Positions 23,929 to 32,631 of a stretch of DNA of 35,228 nt are shown here, piece by piece. Below the pieces are notes generated by a model, which saw only the letters and a program-made list of their open reading frames with translations, searched no databases and was not told the DNA's origin. Position numbers and translations under genes: made by a program. Source of the stretch: Clostridiales bacterium. Its GTDB lineage: Bacteria; Bacillota; Clostridia; Lachnospirales; Lachnospiraceae. Within the stretch, counting starts at the first letter, position 1. Every line of letters starts with the position of its first letter. The DNA lies in the NCBI GenBank assembly GCA_012519905.1, contig JAAYPG010000031.1, positions 1 to 35,228 of the forward strand. Reading direction: 5' to 3'.

Positions 23929-25011
23929 TCATTCATTATCTAATTTGTATAAACAAATCTTTTTTACGGTTGATGAAAGCGTTAAATATTGACCATCCCT
24001 AGACAAATAAGGAGCAAAGCAATATACCTTCGGCATATCTATAATCTCCCATGTATCCCCACCGTCTTCTGTTCTTATACAGTAAACCTTATATGATCCA
24101 GTTGAGTATACAATCATCCCCTGATTTTCATTCTGGAAATTGATAGCTACGGATGGCATTTTGGAACTATTTATCTTCTCTCCCTGCAAATCAATTGCTT
24201 TTGTTGTCCAAGTTTCACAGGAGTCCTTTGTTATATATAGGGTTCCATCCATGCTTAGTAGGTAGCCCATATCTGCTGTAATAAAAAACATACCAGCTAT
24301 GTGATTACATCCTTCGGGAACCTTAAGCTCCTTCCATGTTGTTCCTCCATCATTAGATACCCCTAATGATATTCTTGAAGATATATATATATTATTTTGG
24401 TCTATAATAGACAAGAACTTATTATAATCACCAGTTAGCTTTAGAGGAAAATCAGCTAATTTGGTCCAACTTTTTCCCTTATCATTGGATAGTAGGTTAA
24501 CACCACTATTTCCGCTACTAACAATAAAGAATTCATTATATAGATCCAAACCATAGCGACAGGCTGACACATTATCACTTTTTGACCAACTCTTTCCACC
24601 ATCCTCTGTGTAACTGGTTTCTCCTGCATATCCCACAGCTATACCAATTGCTTCATTTAAAAAACCTGCATATTCTACTTTTGTCTCTACACTTGATTCG
24701 GATATTAATTTCCATGGTGAACTACCTTTCATCTCATTTTCTTCAGGTGTATTATCTATCATCTCCTTTTCTTCAATCAAATTACCTTCCATCTCTTTTT
24801 CATCAGATAAATTATCTTCTTCAGATGTCTTATCTATGTCTTCAAGTACATCTTCTGTTTTGTATTTGGACTCATCCAGTAAAGAGCTTCCTTCAGTAAG
24901 TTGATCATTATTATCAACCAGTTCACCATCTCTAGAACAGCCACTAGATATCATACTAATAAGCAAGACTGTTAATAGGAAATAAATAACCCTATTCTTT
25001 ACATTCACCAT
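23929..25011 (-). CDS. Secreted lipoprotein with BNR/YCF48-like beta-propeller repeats
   Basis: A 360-aa lipoprotein. The signal peptide ends in a lipobox (ISSGC, Cys25). An acidic low-complexity linker (about 28-98) contains three tandem 10-residue units of the type EEKEMIDNTP. The rest has at least four Asp-box-like units (TSYTEDGGKSWSK, LLSNDKGKSWTK, GVSNDGGTTWKE, IRTEDGGDTWEI), the pattern of BNR/sortilin-type beta-propellers as in YCF48. It probably binds carbohydrate or protein at the cell surface; no sialidase catalytic set is visible. It lies 97 bases after the last sugar ABC permease on the same strand, so it could belong to the same regulon. The ATG follows GGAGGAG. Confidence 0.82.
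   Translation of the reverse strand: MVNVKNRVIYFLLTVLLISMISSGCSRDGELVDNNDQLTEGSSLLDESKYKTEDVLEDIDKTSEEDNLSDEKEMEGNLIEEKEMIDNTPEENEMKGSSPWKLISESSVETKVEYAGFLNEAIGIAVGYAGETSYTEDGGKSWSKSDNVSACRYGLDLYNEFFIVSSGNSGVNLLSNDKGKSWTKLADFPLKLTGDYNKFLSIIDQNNIYISSRISLGVSNDGGTTWKELKVPEGCNHIAGMFFITADMGYLLSMDGTLYITKDSCETWTTKAIDLQGEKINSSKMPSVAINFQNENQGMIVYSTGSYKVYCIRTEDGGDTWEIIDMPKVYCFAPYLSRDGQYLTLSSTVKKICLYKLDNE
24730..24819 (-). repeat. Three 30-bp tandem direct repeats in the lipoprotein linker
   Basis: Units begin at 24730, 24760 and 24790 (each starts CATCTC on the plus strand, period exactly 30). They encode 10-residue acidic repeats between the lipobox and the propeller, so repeat-number changes would alter spacer length while keeping frame. 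Confidence 0.75.
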
Positions 25012-25042
25012 AAACTCCTCCTTCCCTTATAACAAGGAGTTT
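25012..25042 (-). promoter_or_regulatory. Hairpin overlapping the lipoprotein ribosome-binding site
   Basis: Minus strand AAACTCCT (25035-25042) pairs exactly with AGGAGTTT (25012-25019), 15-base loop. The 3' arm contains part of the Shine-Dalgarno GGAGGAG right before the ATG, so translation may be limited or conditionally opened. Confidence 0.35.
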
Positions 25043-25108
25043 ATCATGATTAAAAAGGAAATTGGTTGCTAATATACAGAAATCTATATACTATTTACAG
25101 GTTTTGCT

Positions 25109-26122
25109 TTATTTTCTCTTCCGTGAGCAAATGATGCTTTGAAGAACTATAAAGAAGCAGAGCATAGCTGCTCTCGTTATCTGTGGCCACCAGGGATCCT
25201 GACTACCTATGGCTGTAACAATAAGCAAAACGATTCCACTTGTTAAGACACCAAATAAGGTACCAAAGATATTACCTACACCACCGGTTAGAAGTGTACC
25301 ACCGATAATGGAGGCAGATATGGCATCCATTTCAAGACCTGTTGCTTGTTGAACTGAACCTGAACGTGTATGGAATAAGTATAGGAAGCCACCGATGCCT
25401 GCCAGCAGACCACAGAGTAAATGAGCATTAAATCTTGTTTTCTTTACGTTTATACCAAGCATTAATGCGCTTTGTGAATTTCCACCAACTGCATAAAAGC
25501 TTCGGCCTAGATTGGTTTTTCTGAGCAACCAGAACATTACACAGACAACAATTATAGCAATTACAACTCCGTATTCAAGCTTTGACTGTATAAACACACC
25601 CCTTTTATTAATATCTCCTAAAAAGGGAATTTGGATTCGTGCTCCTGACAGAAGCTCAAAGCTTGGATTATCGACCTGTATCTGATTAACTTCAATAAGA
25701 GCCACTAACCCCCTTCCTAAGAACATACCGGCTAGGGTAACTATAAAGGGTTGCATCTCCAGGTAGGCGATCATAAAACCTTGAACCGCACCAAAGGTTA
25801 GCCCAATCACCAAGGCAAGTATAAGTGCTGTAAAGAAGTTGAAGCCGTAGTTATTTAGACATACTATACAGGATGTGCATATAAGGGCTGTGGAACCTCC
25901 TACGGATATATCAATACTACCGGTTATCATAACAATGGATAGACCACAAGCAATAACGATTAGAGCCGCATTTTCATTGAAAAGATTAAAGAACATCTGT
26001 ATCTTGCTAAACCCTTTATCTCCCAAGAATATTATTGAAAGTATGTAGATTACTATAAATAATGAAATCGTAATTGTCAGCAAGAAGGCTGTATCGGTAG
26101 GAGATTCTTTTCTTTTAAGCAT
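25109..26122 (-). CDS. yjfF: Sugar ABC transporter permease, YjfF-like
   Basis: A 337-aa inner-membrane permease of the ribose/galactofuranose ABC family, with 8-10 membrane helices. Family blocks visible include GLSIVMITGSIDISVGG near 60-76, AYLEMQPFIVTLAGMFLGRG near 116-135, FYAVGGNSQSALMLGI near 205-220 and GGTLLTGGVGNIFGTLFGVL near 275-295. I placed the start at 26122 because AAGGAGAG lies just upstream and the conserved helices begin soon after; an extension to 26218 would overlap the previous gene. Only one base separates it from the upstream permease stop, showing tight translational coupling. It forms the membrane pore with YtfT. Confidence 0.9.
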   Translation of the reverse strand: MLKRKESPTDTAFLLTITISLFIVIYILSIIFLGDKGFSKIQMFFNLFNENAALIVIACGLSIVMITGSIDISVGGSTALICTSCIVCLNNYGFNFFTALILALVIGLTFGAVQGFMIAYLEMQPFIVTLAGMFLGRGLVALIEVNQIQVDNPSFELLSGARIQIPFLGDINKRGVFIQSKLEYGVVIAIIVVCVMFWLLRKTNLGRSFYAVGGNSQSALMLGINVKKTRFNAHLLCGLLAGIGGFLYLFHTRSGSVQQATGLEMDAISASIIGGTLLTGGVGNIFGTLFGVLTSGIVLLIVTAIGSQDPWWPQITRAAMLCFFIVLQSIICSRKRK

Positions 26123-26123
26123 A

Positions 26124-27230
26124 TTAAGCACTCTCCTTTCCTTGGTTTGAAATGATTTTAGATACTTTAGCTTTATTACTAAAGAAATTCTTGACAGCCG
26201 GCGTTTGGATGGCAACAAGTAATATGATTATTACTGCCTTGAATACTGGTACAGCATTAGTATTAACATTAAGGGTGGTCAACATAGAGGTAAGTGTTTG
26301 GAGGGTATAGGCCCCTATTATTGATCCAGCCATATTAACTGTACCACCTCCAAGTGAATTGCCTCCAAGCGCAACTGCCAAAATAACATCCATTTCAATG
26401 CCTGGTACAATTGTGTAAGGATTTACTGTTTGTACCCTACTTGATTGTACAAAGCCGGCTATACCAACACAAAAACCCATTATTACATAGGCCATAAATT
26501 TGATTTTTGCAGGATTCAGACCATTAAGCCTTGAAGATCTATCATTGATACCAACAGCCCTCGTATATAGACCCAAGTTGGTTTTTTTCAGTGCAATATA
26601 TGTTATGGCTACAACTAGAATTGTAATTAGGATAGGTGTCGGTATAGGGAATCCCGGAATAAAATTGCCATAATAGCCAAAGCTAGATACAGCCTTGGGT
26701 TTAAGTCCTCCCATGGCCATAGAGCCTATCGAACGACCAGCTGTAAAAAGAATTAGGGTGGCGACCATGGGCTGTATTTTAAATTTTGCAACAAGAATAC
26801 CGTTAAAGGCTCCACAAACCATACCTGCTAGACATCCTAATAAAAAAGCAAGAATTATTGGTGCCTTTAACTCAGTAGGCTGAGTTTCATTTCCACATAA
26901 AACCCTCATTATTACTCCGCCAACTATAGCAATTGTAGAGCCCACACTGATGTCCTGACCTTTAGAGGAGGCTGTCACTAGAGTCATTCCTATAGCTAGA
27001 ATAACAAGCTCTGTTGCATTATTAAGGATATTGACTAAATTACCTATCAAAACAGGATTACCACTACTGTCTCTACCTAAGCTTATTCTTAAAAAGCCTG
27101 GCTTTATAAATATATTTAATAATAATAAGAACATAAGAAAGGCTATAGGAATAAATAATCTATGTTTACTAATTGTCTTAAAAACCGATACCCCTCGCTG
27201 GGTAGACGGTTTGATATTATTCTTAGTCAT
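26124..27230 (-). CDS. ytfT: Sugar ABC transporter permease, YtfT-like
   Basis: A 368-aa permease paralogous to the next gene. It has about nine membrane helices and conserved blocks AIGMTLVTASSKGQDISVGS (near 79-98), AKFKIQPMVATLILFTAGRS (near 148-167), YTRAVGINDRSSRLNGLN near 224-241 and VALGGNSLGGGTVNMAGS near 291-308. Its ATG overlaps the stop of the ATPase gene by 4 bases (ATGA), the usual arrangement in YtfQRT-YjfF operons. It is paired with YjfF in the galactofuranose importer of E. coli; substrate here may be another sugar. Confidence 0.91.
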   Translation of the reverse strand: MTKNNIKPSTQRGVSVFKTISKHRLFIPIAFLMFLLLLNIFIKPGFLRISLGRDSSGNPVLIGNLVNILNNATELVILAIGMTLVTASSKGQDISVGSTIAIVGGVIMRVLCGNETQPTELKAPIILAFLLGCLAGMVCGAFNGILVAKFKIQPMVATLILFTAGRSIGSMAMGGLKPKAVSSFGYYGNFIPGFPIPTPILITILVVAITYIALKKTNLGLYTRAVGINDRSSRLNGLNPAKIKFMAYVIMGFCVGIAGFVQSSRVQTVNPYTIVPGIEMDVILAVALGGNSLGGGTVNMAGSIIGAYTLQTLTSMLTTLNVNTNAVPVFKAVIIILLVAIQTPAVKNFFSNKAKVSKIISNQGKESA

Positions 27231-28741
27231 TCTGACTTATTCACCCCCGCTATAGTATACATAATCTTATCCTGTGTCATATCATCACCCTCTAACTCTC
27301 CTACTACAAAAAGGTCACGCATAACAATTAATCTTGAGCAGGTACGTAACATCTCTTCAATTTCTGCTGAAATAAATGTAACACTCATGCCTTCAGACGC
27401 AAGCCTTAGGACAAGTTTTTGTATTTCCACCTTAGTGCCAATATCAATTCCCCTTGTCGGCTCATCAAGTATAAGATAATCAGGATGTGTAAGTAGCCAA
27501 CGGGCTAGTATAACCTTCTGTTGATTTCCACCTGACAAGGATTTTACAGGAGTATCTGCAGAAGCTGTTTTTATATTAAGCAGACTGATATATTCATCTG
27601 CAAATGCTTGTGCTTGAGCCTTTGTAAAGGGTCTAAAAAATCCTCGCATAGCCTGTAGCGCCAGTACTATATTCTCTCTAACCGATAAATCCCCGATTAT
27701 CCCATCCCGGCCTCGATCCTCAGGAAGGTAACCAATTCCTTTCTTCATGGCCTTTAATGGTGATGTAATGTTTACTTCGTTACCTTTTATTTTTATCTTT
27801 CCTTTTGTGACCTTATCTGCACCAAAGATAGCACGGACACATTCACTTCTGCCAGAACCTAGCAGTCCTGCAAAGCCTGTGACCTCACCCTTATATGCCT
27901 TAAAATCGAATGGCTTTACACCTGAATTACTAGCTAGTCCTACGGTTTCTATTATTACTTCCTTTGTATTTTCATTATCCGTCTGGGCCTTATTATGTAT
28001 ATCAGCCAAATCTCCTAGCTCTTTTCCCATCATCTTAGCTACAAGCTCTACCCGGGGTAAATCCATAACCTTATATTCACCTACAAGCTCCCCACCGCGC
28101 AAAACTGTAATTTTATCACAGATTGCATACATTTGCTCAAGGAAATGAGTAACAAATATAATACCTACTCCTCTGCTCTTTAACTCTCGCATCAGTAAAA
28201 AAAGCTTAGTGACCTCTTGATCATCCAAGGATGAGGTGGGCTCGTCAAGTATCAAAACCTTGCAGTCCATATCAACTGCACGAGCAATTGCCACCATCTG
28301 TTGGACAGCTATGGAACAGTTTGATAATTGCTGGGTTGGCTTCGCTGGAATACCAAGTTCCTCTAAAATACCTTCTGCCCTACTGTTATTCTTCTTCCAA
28401 TCAACAAGCAACTCATCATTTCTGCCAATAAAAAGATTTTCAGCAACTGTCAGATTTGGGCATAAAGTTATTTCCTGGTAAACAGTACTAATTCCGTGCT
28501 TATGGGCATCTTGTGGTGACTTTATATGAACCGGCCTATTTTCTCCCTTAATATAAATTTCTCCGCCATCCATTGGATACACTCCGGTCAAGACCTTAAT
28601 TAAGGTGGACTTTCCTGCACCATTTTCACCCATCAAGGCATGGATTTCACCCTCATACAAAGTAAAGTTTACATTTTGCAAGGCCCGCACACCAGGAAAA
28701 CTCTTATATATATTTTTCATTGTAAGTAATGGTTCCTGCAT
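27227..28741 (-). CDS. ytfR: Sugar ABC transporter ATP-binding protein (two ABC domains), YtfR/RbsA-like
   Basis: A 504-aa double ATPase that powers sugar import. The first nucleotide-binding domain has Walker A GENGAGKST and Walker B VLILDEPTSS. Its signature loop reads LSNCSIAVQQM, not the canonical LSGGQ. The second has the degenerate Walker A typical of this family (GLLGSGRSE), signature LSGGNQQK and Walker B YLILDEPTRG. The start is not certain: AGGGAGG lies 15 bases before the ATG at 28741, unusually far, and a GTG at 28771 lacks an upstream site. I prefer 28741 because family homology starts at about MKNIYKSFPGV. It is preceded by 176 bases without a strong terminator after the binding-protein gene. 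Confidence 0.93.
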   Translation of the reverse strand: MQEPLLTMKNIYKSFPGVRALQNVNFTLYEGEIHALMGENGAGKSTLIKVLTGVYPMDGGEIYIKGENRPVHIKSPQDAHKHGISTVYQEITLCPNLTVAENLFIGRNDELLVDWKKNNSRAEGILEELGIPAKPTQQLSNCSIAVQQMVAIARAVDMDCKVLILDEPTSSLDDQEVTKLFLLMRELKSRGVGIIFVTHFLEQMYAICDKITVLRGGELVGEYKVMDLPRVELVAKMMGKELGDLADIHNKAQTDNENTKEVIIETVGLASNSGVKPFDFKAYKGEVTGFAGLLGSGRSECVRAIFGADKVTKGKIKIKGNEVNITSPLKAMKKGIGYLPEDRGRDGIIGDLSVRENIVLALQAMRGFFRPFTKAQAQAFADEYISLLNIKTASADTPVKSLSGGNQQKVILARWLLTHPDYLILDEPTRGIDIGTKVEIQKLVLRLASEGMSVTFISAEIEEMLRTCSRLIVMRDLFVVGELEGDDMTQDKIMYTIAGVNKSE

Positions 28742-28917
28742 AGTTATAATATTTAACCTCCCTTCTGACACTACAGCTAAAGCAAGTAACTTATCTTAAT
28801 AAATGCGCGGTGCCAAATTCTGCGAACTATATCCACATAAATGACGCCGCGCCTTATAATCAACATCTTACCTTGTTAACTTACAAAATCATCTGATTTT
28901 ATCAGATTAGCATTATA

Positions 28918-29889
28918 TTAATAACTACGTGCATCAACAATGGCTTGTGTGATAGTATCACAGTCAAACATTTCTTCATCAACATAGGCGTTCTTAGGTA
29001 CAGTCTCACCAGCCTCAAGTTGATTTATAAGCTTAACGATACGTGGTCCATGAAGAGGATTACATTCAACGTCTAGATTAAATTCTCCTGCAAGAACCTT
29101 CTCAAGAGCCCATTTATTGGCATCAAAAGCTATAACCTTAACATCGCCATTCTTACCATATGTAATACCTGCAGCATCCATAGCATCACAGGCACCACGG
29201 GCCATATTGTCATTCTGTGCATATACAACATTAAATTCTGTACCACCAGCTATAAGATCAGCAACTGCCTGCTTTGCTAGAGTTTCATCCCAACCCTTCA
29301 TGTTCTGATTGAATACGATTTCCCAGCCGTTTGCTGCTGCCCCATCTTCAATTGCTTTGGATCGGCCTAATTGAGCGGAGGAACCTGTGTCTCCACCAAG
29401 CACTACTATTTTATAGCTATCAAGTGCCTGTTCCTTCAACCATTTTACAGCCTTATTACCTTCTTCTTCGAAATCAGAGCAAACCATTGCAGTATAAAGA
29501 TCCTCTGATAAATCAAGCTTACGATCAGCCATAATAAATGGGATTTCTGCTTCCTTAGCTGCCTTTGCTACATCTTCCCAGCCTGCGGATTGAAGTCCTA
29601 ATACAACAAGATAATCAACTTCCTCTTGAATTAGCTGCTGTGCCTGTGAAATCTGCTTTGCATGGTCTCCCTCACCAAATACCATCTTAATAGTAAAGCC
29701 AGCTTCATCAAAGGCCTTATTAAATGAATTTGTATTTGCCGTACGCCAGTCTGATTCATTTGCATTTGTTTGAACAACGCCAACTGTTAATTTCTTGTTC
29801 TTTTTATCTGTTGTTTTGCTGTCTTTGCCACAAGCTGCAAGTGATAACATAAGCATCACTACCAGAATTAAAGATATCATTTTCTTCAT
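28918..29889 (-). CDS. ytfQ: Sugar-binding lipoprotein of the ABC importer, YtfQ-like
   Basis: A 323-aa extracytoplasmic solute-binding lipoprotein, type I periplasmic-binding fold of the ribose/galactofuranose group. The signal peptide ends in LSLAAC (Cys20). Conserved ligand-site segments are visible: ESDWRTANTNSFNKAF near 44-59, VLGLQSAGWEDVAKAAKEA near 100-118, FIMADRK near 122-128, and VIAFDANKWALEK near 251-263. I chose the ATG at 29889 because GGGAGG precedes it and the signal peptide follows; the extension to 29937 adds 16 unrelated residues. It captures the sugar and passes it to YtfT/YjfF. The sensory paralogue is encoded upstream. Confidence 0.93.
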   Translation of the reverse strand: MKKMISLILVVMLMLSLAACGKDSKTTDKKNKKLTVGVVQTNANESDWRTANTNSFNKAFDEAGFTIKMVFGEGDHAKQISQAQQLIQEEVDYLVVLGLQSAGWEDVAKAAKEAEIPFIMADRKLDLSEDLYTAMVCSDFEEEGNKAVKWLKEQALDSYKIVVLGGDTGSSAQLGRSKAIEDGAAANGWEIVFNQNMKGWDETLAKQAVADLIAGGTEFNVVYAQNDNMARGACDAMDAAGITYGKNGDVKVIAFDANKWALEKVLAGEFNLDVECNPLHGPRIVKLINQLEAGETVPKNAYVDEEMFDCDTITQAIVDARSY

Positions 29890-29926
29890 AAATAATTCCT
29901 CCCATTTTTTATTTTCTACATAAAAA

Positions 29927-29964
29927 GTTGAATACACTTATATGTATGTACAAGTATATTCAAC
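29927..29964. promoter_or_regulatory. 38-bp inverted repeat upstream of the sugar-binding protein gene
   Basis: The 13-base arms (29927-29939 and 29952-29964, GTTGAATACACTT with one mismatch) are separated by 12 bases (ATATGTATGTAC), about 38 bases upstream of the binding-protein start. It is either an operator for the importer or a leader hairpin. No U-tract follows on the minus strand. Confidence 0.5.
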
Positions 29965-30077
29965 CTAATATAAAAAAAATACAGAAATTATTCTTATCTT
30001 TGTTTTAATTCTTACTCTTAATATTACTAGGGCTAGTATAGGTTAAGATTCTTAAGTTTTTTGTTTGATTTCTTACG

Positions 30078-31142
30078 CTAATAGCTTCTACCTATCCTAT
30101 CAATACTGGCATTTTCAGCTTCAAAGACCTTACCATCCACATAGGATATCTTGGGTACCTCCTCCCCATTTTCCAAGCGCTCTATTATCTCTGAAATCAA
30201 ATCCCCCTGTAATGGATTACATTCGATAACTACATTTATCAACCCTTCCTCCATCATATCAAAGGCCCTTGATACAGCGTCAAAAGATATGATTGTTATA
30301 TCTCCATTCACACCACAGGTTAATCCGGCCTCTTGTATAGCCTCTATAGCACCAAAGGTCATATCATCATTTTGCGAAACCAGTACATCAATATCATCAA
30401 ACTCCCGTAGATATTTTGCCATAACCTCTTTACCCTTGGCCTTGGTAAAATCACCACTTTCGCGGGCTATAATATTCCAATTCTCATGATTTTTAGCTAT
30501 ATCATCAAATCCTTGTGAACGGCCTATCTGTGCCGTCGAATTTATTGTACCCTCAAGGATAACGATGTTAACGTCTTCCTCCACATACTCTGTTCCGCTT
30601 CCATCCGGTGAAGCATCAGAAGCTTGTTTTACTTTCTCAAGATGCTTTTCAAGCCAAATTCCTGCCTTCATTCCTTCTGCATGCTTATCAGTACCTACTA
30701 CGGCAGCATAAAGGCTTTCGTCCTCAGTATCAATCATACGATCAACTATTACAACTGGTATACCTGCATCCCTGGCTTCAGTCAGCACTGTATCCCATCC
30801 TGTTTCAGTTACCGGTGCTATTACTATATAATCTACCTCTTGGAATATAAAGCTTCTTACATCCTTGATTTGATTCTCCTGTTTCTGCCTACCATTAGCA
30901 AAAATCAAGGAAAACCCGTTCTCACTAATTAGTGCATTCTGTATGGATTTAGTATTAGCCGTGCGCCAATCTGATTCTGATCCTAATTGAGAAAAGCCTA
31001 CTATAATCAAATCAGAATCAATATCCTCCATATTCTCAAACTCTTTGTATTGAATATTTTTTAGGGGCTTAAGACTACAGCTTGAAAGTGCAATCAACCC
31101 AACAAATAAAAGTAATAATAGTATTTTGTTTTTTTTATTCAT
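30078..31142 (-). CDS. Second sugar-binding lipoprotein, probable sensory partner of the kinase
   Basis: A 354-aa lipoprotein with signal peptide and lipobox (ALSSC, Cys22). It is clearly paralogous to the importer's binding protein: ESDWRTANTKSIQNAL, EVDYIVIAPVTETGWD and IISFDAVSRAFDMM align block by block. An insertion of about 15 residues (SPDGSGTEYVEEDVN) sits before the VILEG strand. Its start overlaps the kinase stop by 8 bases, so it is translated with the two-component pair, not with the transporter. In Clostridium, XylFII binds sugar and presents it to LytS, which signals to YesN. I infer the same job here, with sugar unknown, though probably the same one the importer carries. Confidence 0.87.
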   Translation of the reverse strand: MNKKNKILLLLLFVGLIALSSCSLKPLKNIQYKEFENMEDIDSDLIIVGFSQLGSESDWRTANTKSIQNALISENGFSLIFANGRQKQENQIKDVRSFIFQEVDYIVIAPVTETGWDTVLTEARDAGIPVVIVDRMIDTEDESLYAAVVGTDKHAEGMKAGIWLEKHLEKVKQASDASPDGSGTEYVEEDVNIVILEGTINSTAQIGRSQGFDDIAKNHENWNIIARESGDFTKAKGKEVMAKYLREFDDIDVLVSQNDDMTFGAIEAIQEAGLTCGVNGDITIISFDAVSRAFDMMEEGLINVVIECNPLQGDLISEIIERLENGEEVPKISYVDGKVFEAENASIDRIGRSY

Positions 31143-32631
31143 AGCCTACCTCTATATGATTATTCTCCATCTTTCTTGCTGGAATCTTAATAATGATATC
31201 GGTGCCTACTCCTTTTTTGCTTTGTATATCTAGACCATACATACTACCATAATACAATTTTATTCGTTTATTAACATTTGCAAGCCCAAAACCAGCACTT
31301 TGCTTACTACCTGGATTTTCTACCTCTCTTCTTAGGGCATTTAATTCCTCTTCATCCATCCCTACCCCGTTATCCATAACATGAAAGCAGATAATATCAT
31401 ATATTAATTCACCAGTTACAGTTATTTTACCTTTAGCTCTTAACATCTTAATACCATGATATAGGGAATTTTCGATTAGGGGCTGTAGAGTTAACTTAAG
31501 TATTTGATAGTCGTATAGCTCTTCCGGTATATTAATCTCATAGTTCAATATATCCTTATATCGTGATTGCTGTATCTGGAGATAACTCTTTATATGCATC
31601 TCCTCTTCACGGATTGTAATAAGATCTCTTCCCTTACTAACAACTGTCCTAAAAAACTCAGAAAGGGCTACAACTATATCAATGGCTTCCTTGTATTTCT
31701 CCCCCTCTATTAGCCAGATGATTGTATCTAAAGTATTATATAGAAAATGAGGATTAATCTGTGTCTGCAGAAGCTTTGATTCCATATATCTTAAGTTCTC
31801 TTGCTCTAACTTAATGCTTTTAACCTGCTGCTCTAGTTGAACAGCCATATCATTAAACCTATCTGTCAAGATGGCCAACTCATCATGATTATCGCAGCTA
31901 GCTCTGGTTGTGAAATCACCCTTGGCTACCATAGCAGTCTTATCACAAAGGTCTCTTATTGGCTTTGTTATGCTATCAGTTACAAGTATATTTACCAAAA
32001 CAGATGCTATAATTATAGCGGACAAGGCTACAATCATTGTTACGATTACATTGGTTACCTGTTCATCCAGGCTCTGTCTTATGGCTTCAAAATTCTGTGT
32101 TTCATAATAAATATAATACTGAATTTCCTCCTGAAAAAGCTCTGTTAGAATATAGATATCTGATTCTAGCATCTCAATATTCTCTTCATAATGGCCTGTT
32201 TCATTTAGATTATCACGTATTTCATTGACTCTATCCTCTAGAGTATCAAGATTAAGTAGAATACGATTTATCCAATCAAGGCTTTCTCTACTTGATGTTA
32301 TTTCTCTTAGATATGTAAAGTTTTCTTTCGCATCCTCTATTAGCTTATACGGATTTATTAGGTCACTGTTCTCATCTATGGCTTCGAAGGTCTCTGCTTC
32401 TACTACTAGCTTATACATGCTTTCGTCCATTTCATCCTTAAAGTTGAGGTTATAGTTGTTGGCAGAGGTGATTCTTCTGACTATGGCATCATAGGCAGTG
32501 CTATAATTATGTAGGGCTGCAATCTGATATACAGAGAAAATTATCATTGGAACTATGATAACAGCAGCTACCATAGAAAGCTTTAACCTCAAGGGATACT
32601 TTATTGGTTTTCCATTGCTATAATCTAACAT
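31135..32631 (-). CDS. YesM/LytS-type sensor histidine kinase
   Basis: A 498-aa membrane kinase. TM1 is at about 18-38 and TM2 at about 194-217, enclosing a ~155-residue helical, coiled-coil-rich sensor domain. HAMP follows at 218-272. The His_kinase (PF06580) phosphoacceptor is His295 in NPHFLYN, followed by the ATPase domain with N-box PLIENSLYHG, and G-boxes DNGVGM and GFGLANVNKR. The extracellular domain has no ligand-binding fold I can name, which fits signalling through the adjacent lipoprotein. Its start overlaps the response regulator stop by 7 bases and its stop overlaps the binding protein start by 8. Confidence 0.93.
   Translation of the reverse strand: MLDYSNGKPIKYPLRLKLSMVAAVIIVPMIIFSVYQIAALHNYSTAYDAIVRRITSANNYNLNFKDEMDESMYKLVVEAETFEAIDENSDLINPYKLIEDAKENFTYLREITSSRESLDWINRILLNLDTLEDRVNEIRDNLNETGHYEENIEMLESDIYILTELFQEEIQYYIYYETQNFEAIRQSLDEQVTNVIVTMIVALSAIIIASVLVNILVTDSITKPIRDLCDKTAMVAKGDFTTRASCDNHDELAILTDRFNDMAVQLEQQVKSIKLEQENLRYMESKLLQTQINPHFLYNTLDTIIWLIEGEKYKEAIDIVVALSEFFRTVVSKGRDLITIREEEMHIKSYLQIQQSRYKDILNYEINIPEELYDYQILKLTLQPLIENSLYHGIKMLRAKGKITVTGELIYDIICFHVMDNGVGMDEEELNALRREVENPGSKQSAGFGLANVNKRIKLYYGSMYGLDIQSKKGVGTDIIIKIPARKMENNHIEVGYE

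Noticed and set aside
24582-24899. Plus-strand Leu/His-rich ORF opposite the lipoprotein
   Set aside because: Low-complexity antisense reading of the acidic repeat region; no ribosome site.
28804-28852. GCGCGG/CCGCGC pairing in the gap before the ATPase gene
   Set aside because: Six pairs closing a 37-base loop without a following U-run; possible but too weak to annotate.
28891-28907. Small hairpin after the importer binding-protein gene
   Set aside because: Only 7 AT-rich pairs and no U-tract; not a credible terminator, though it might stabilise the mRNA end.
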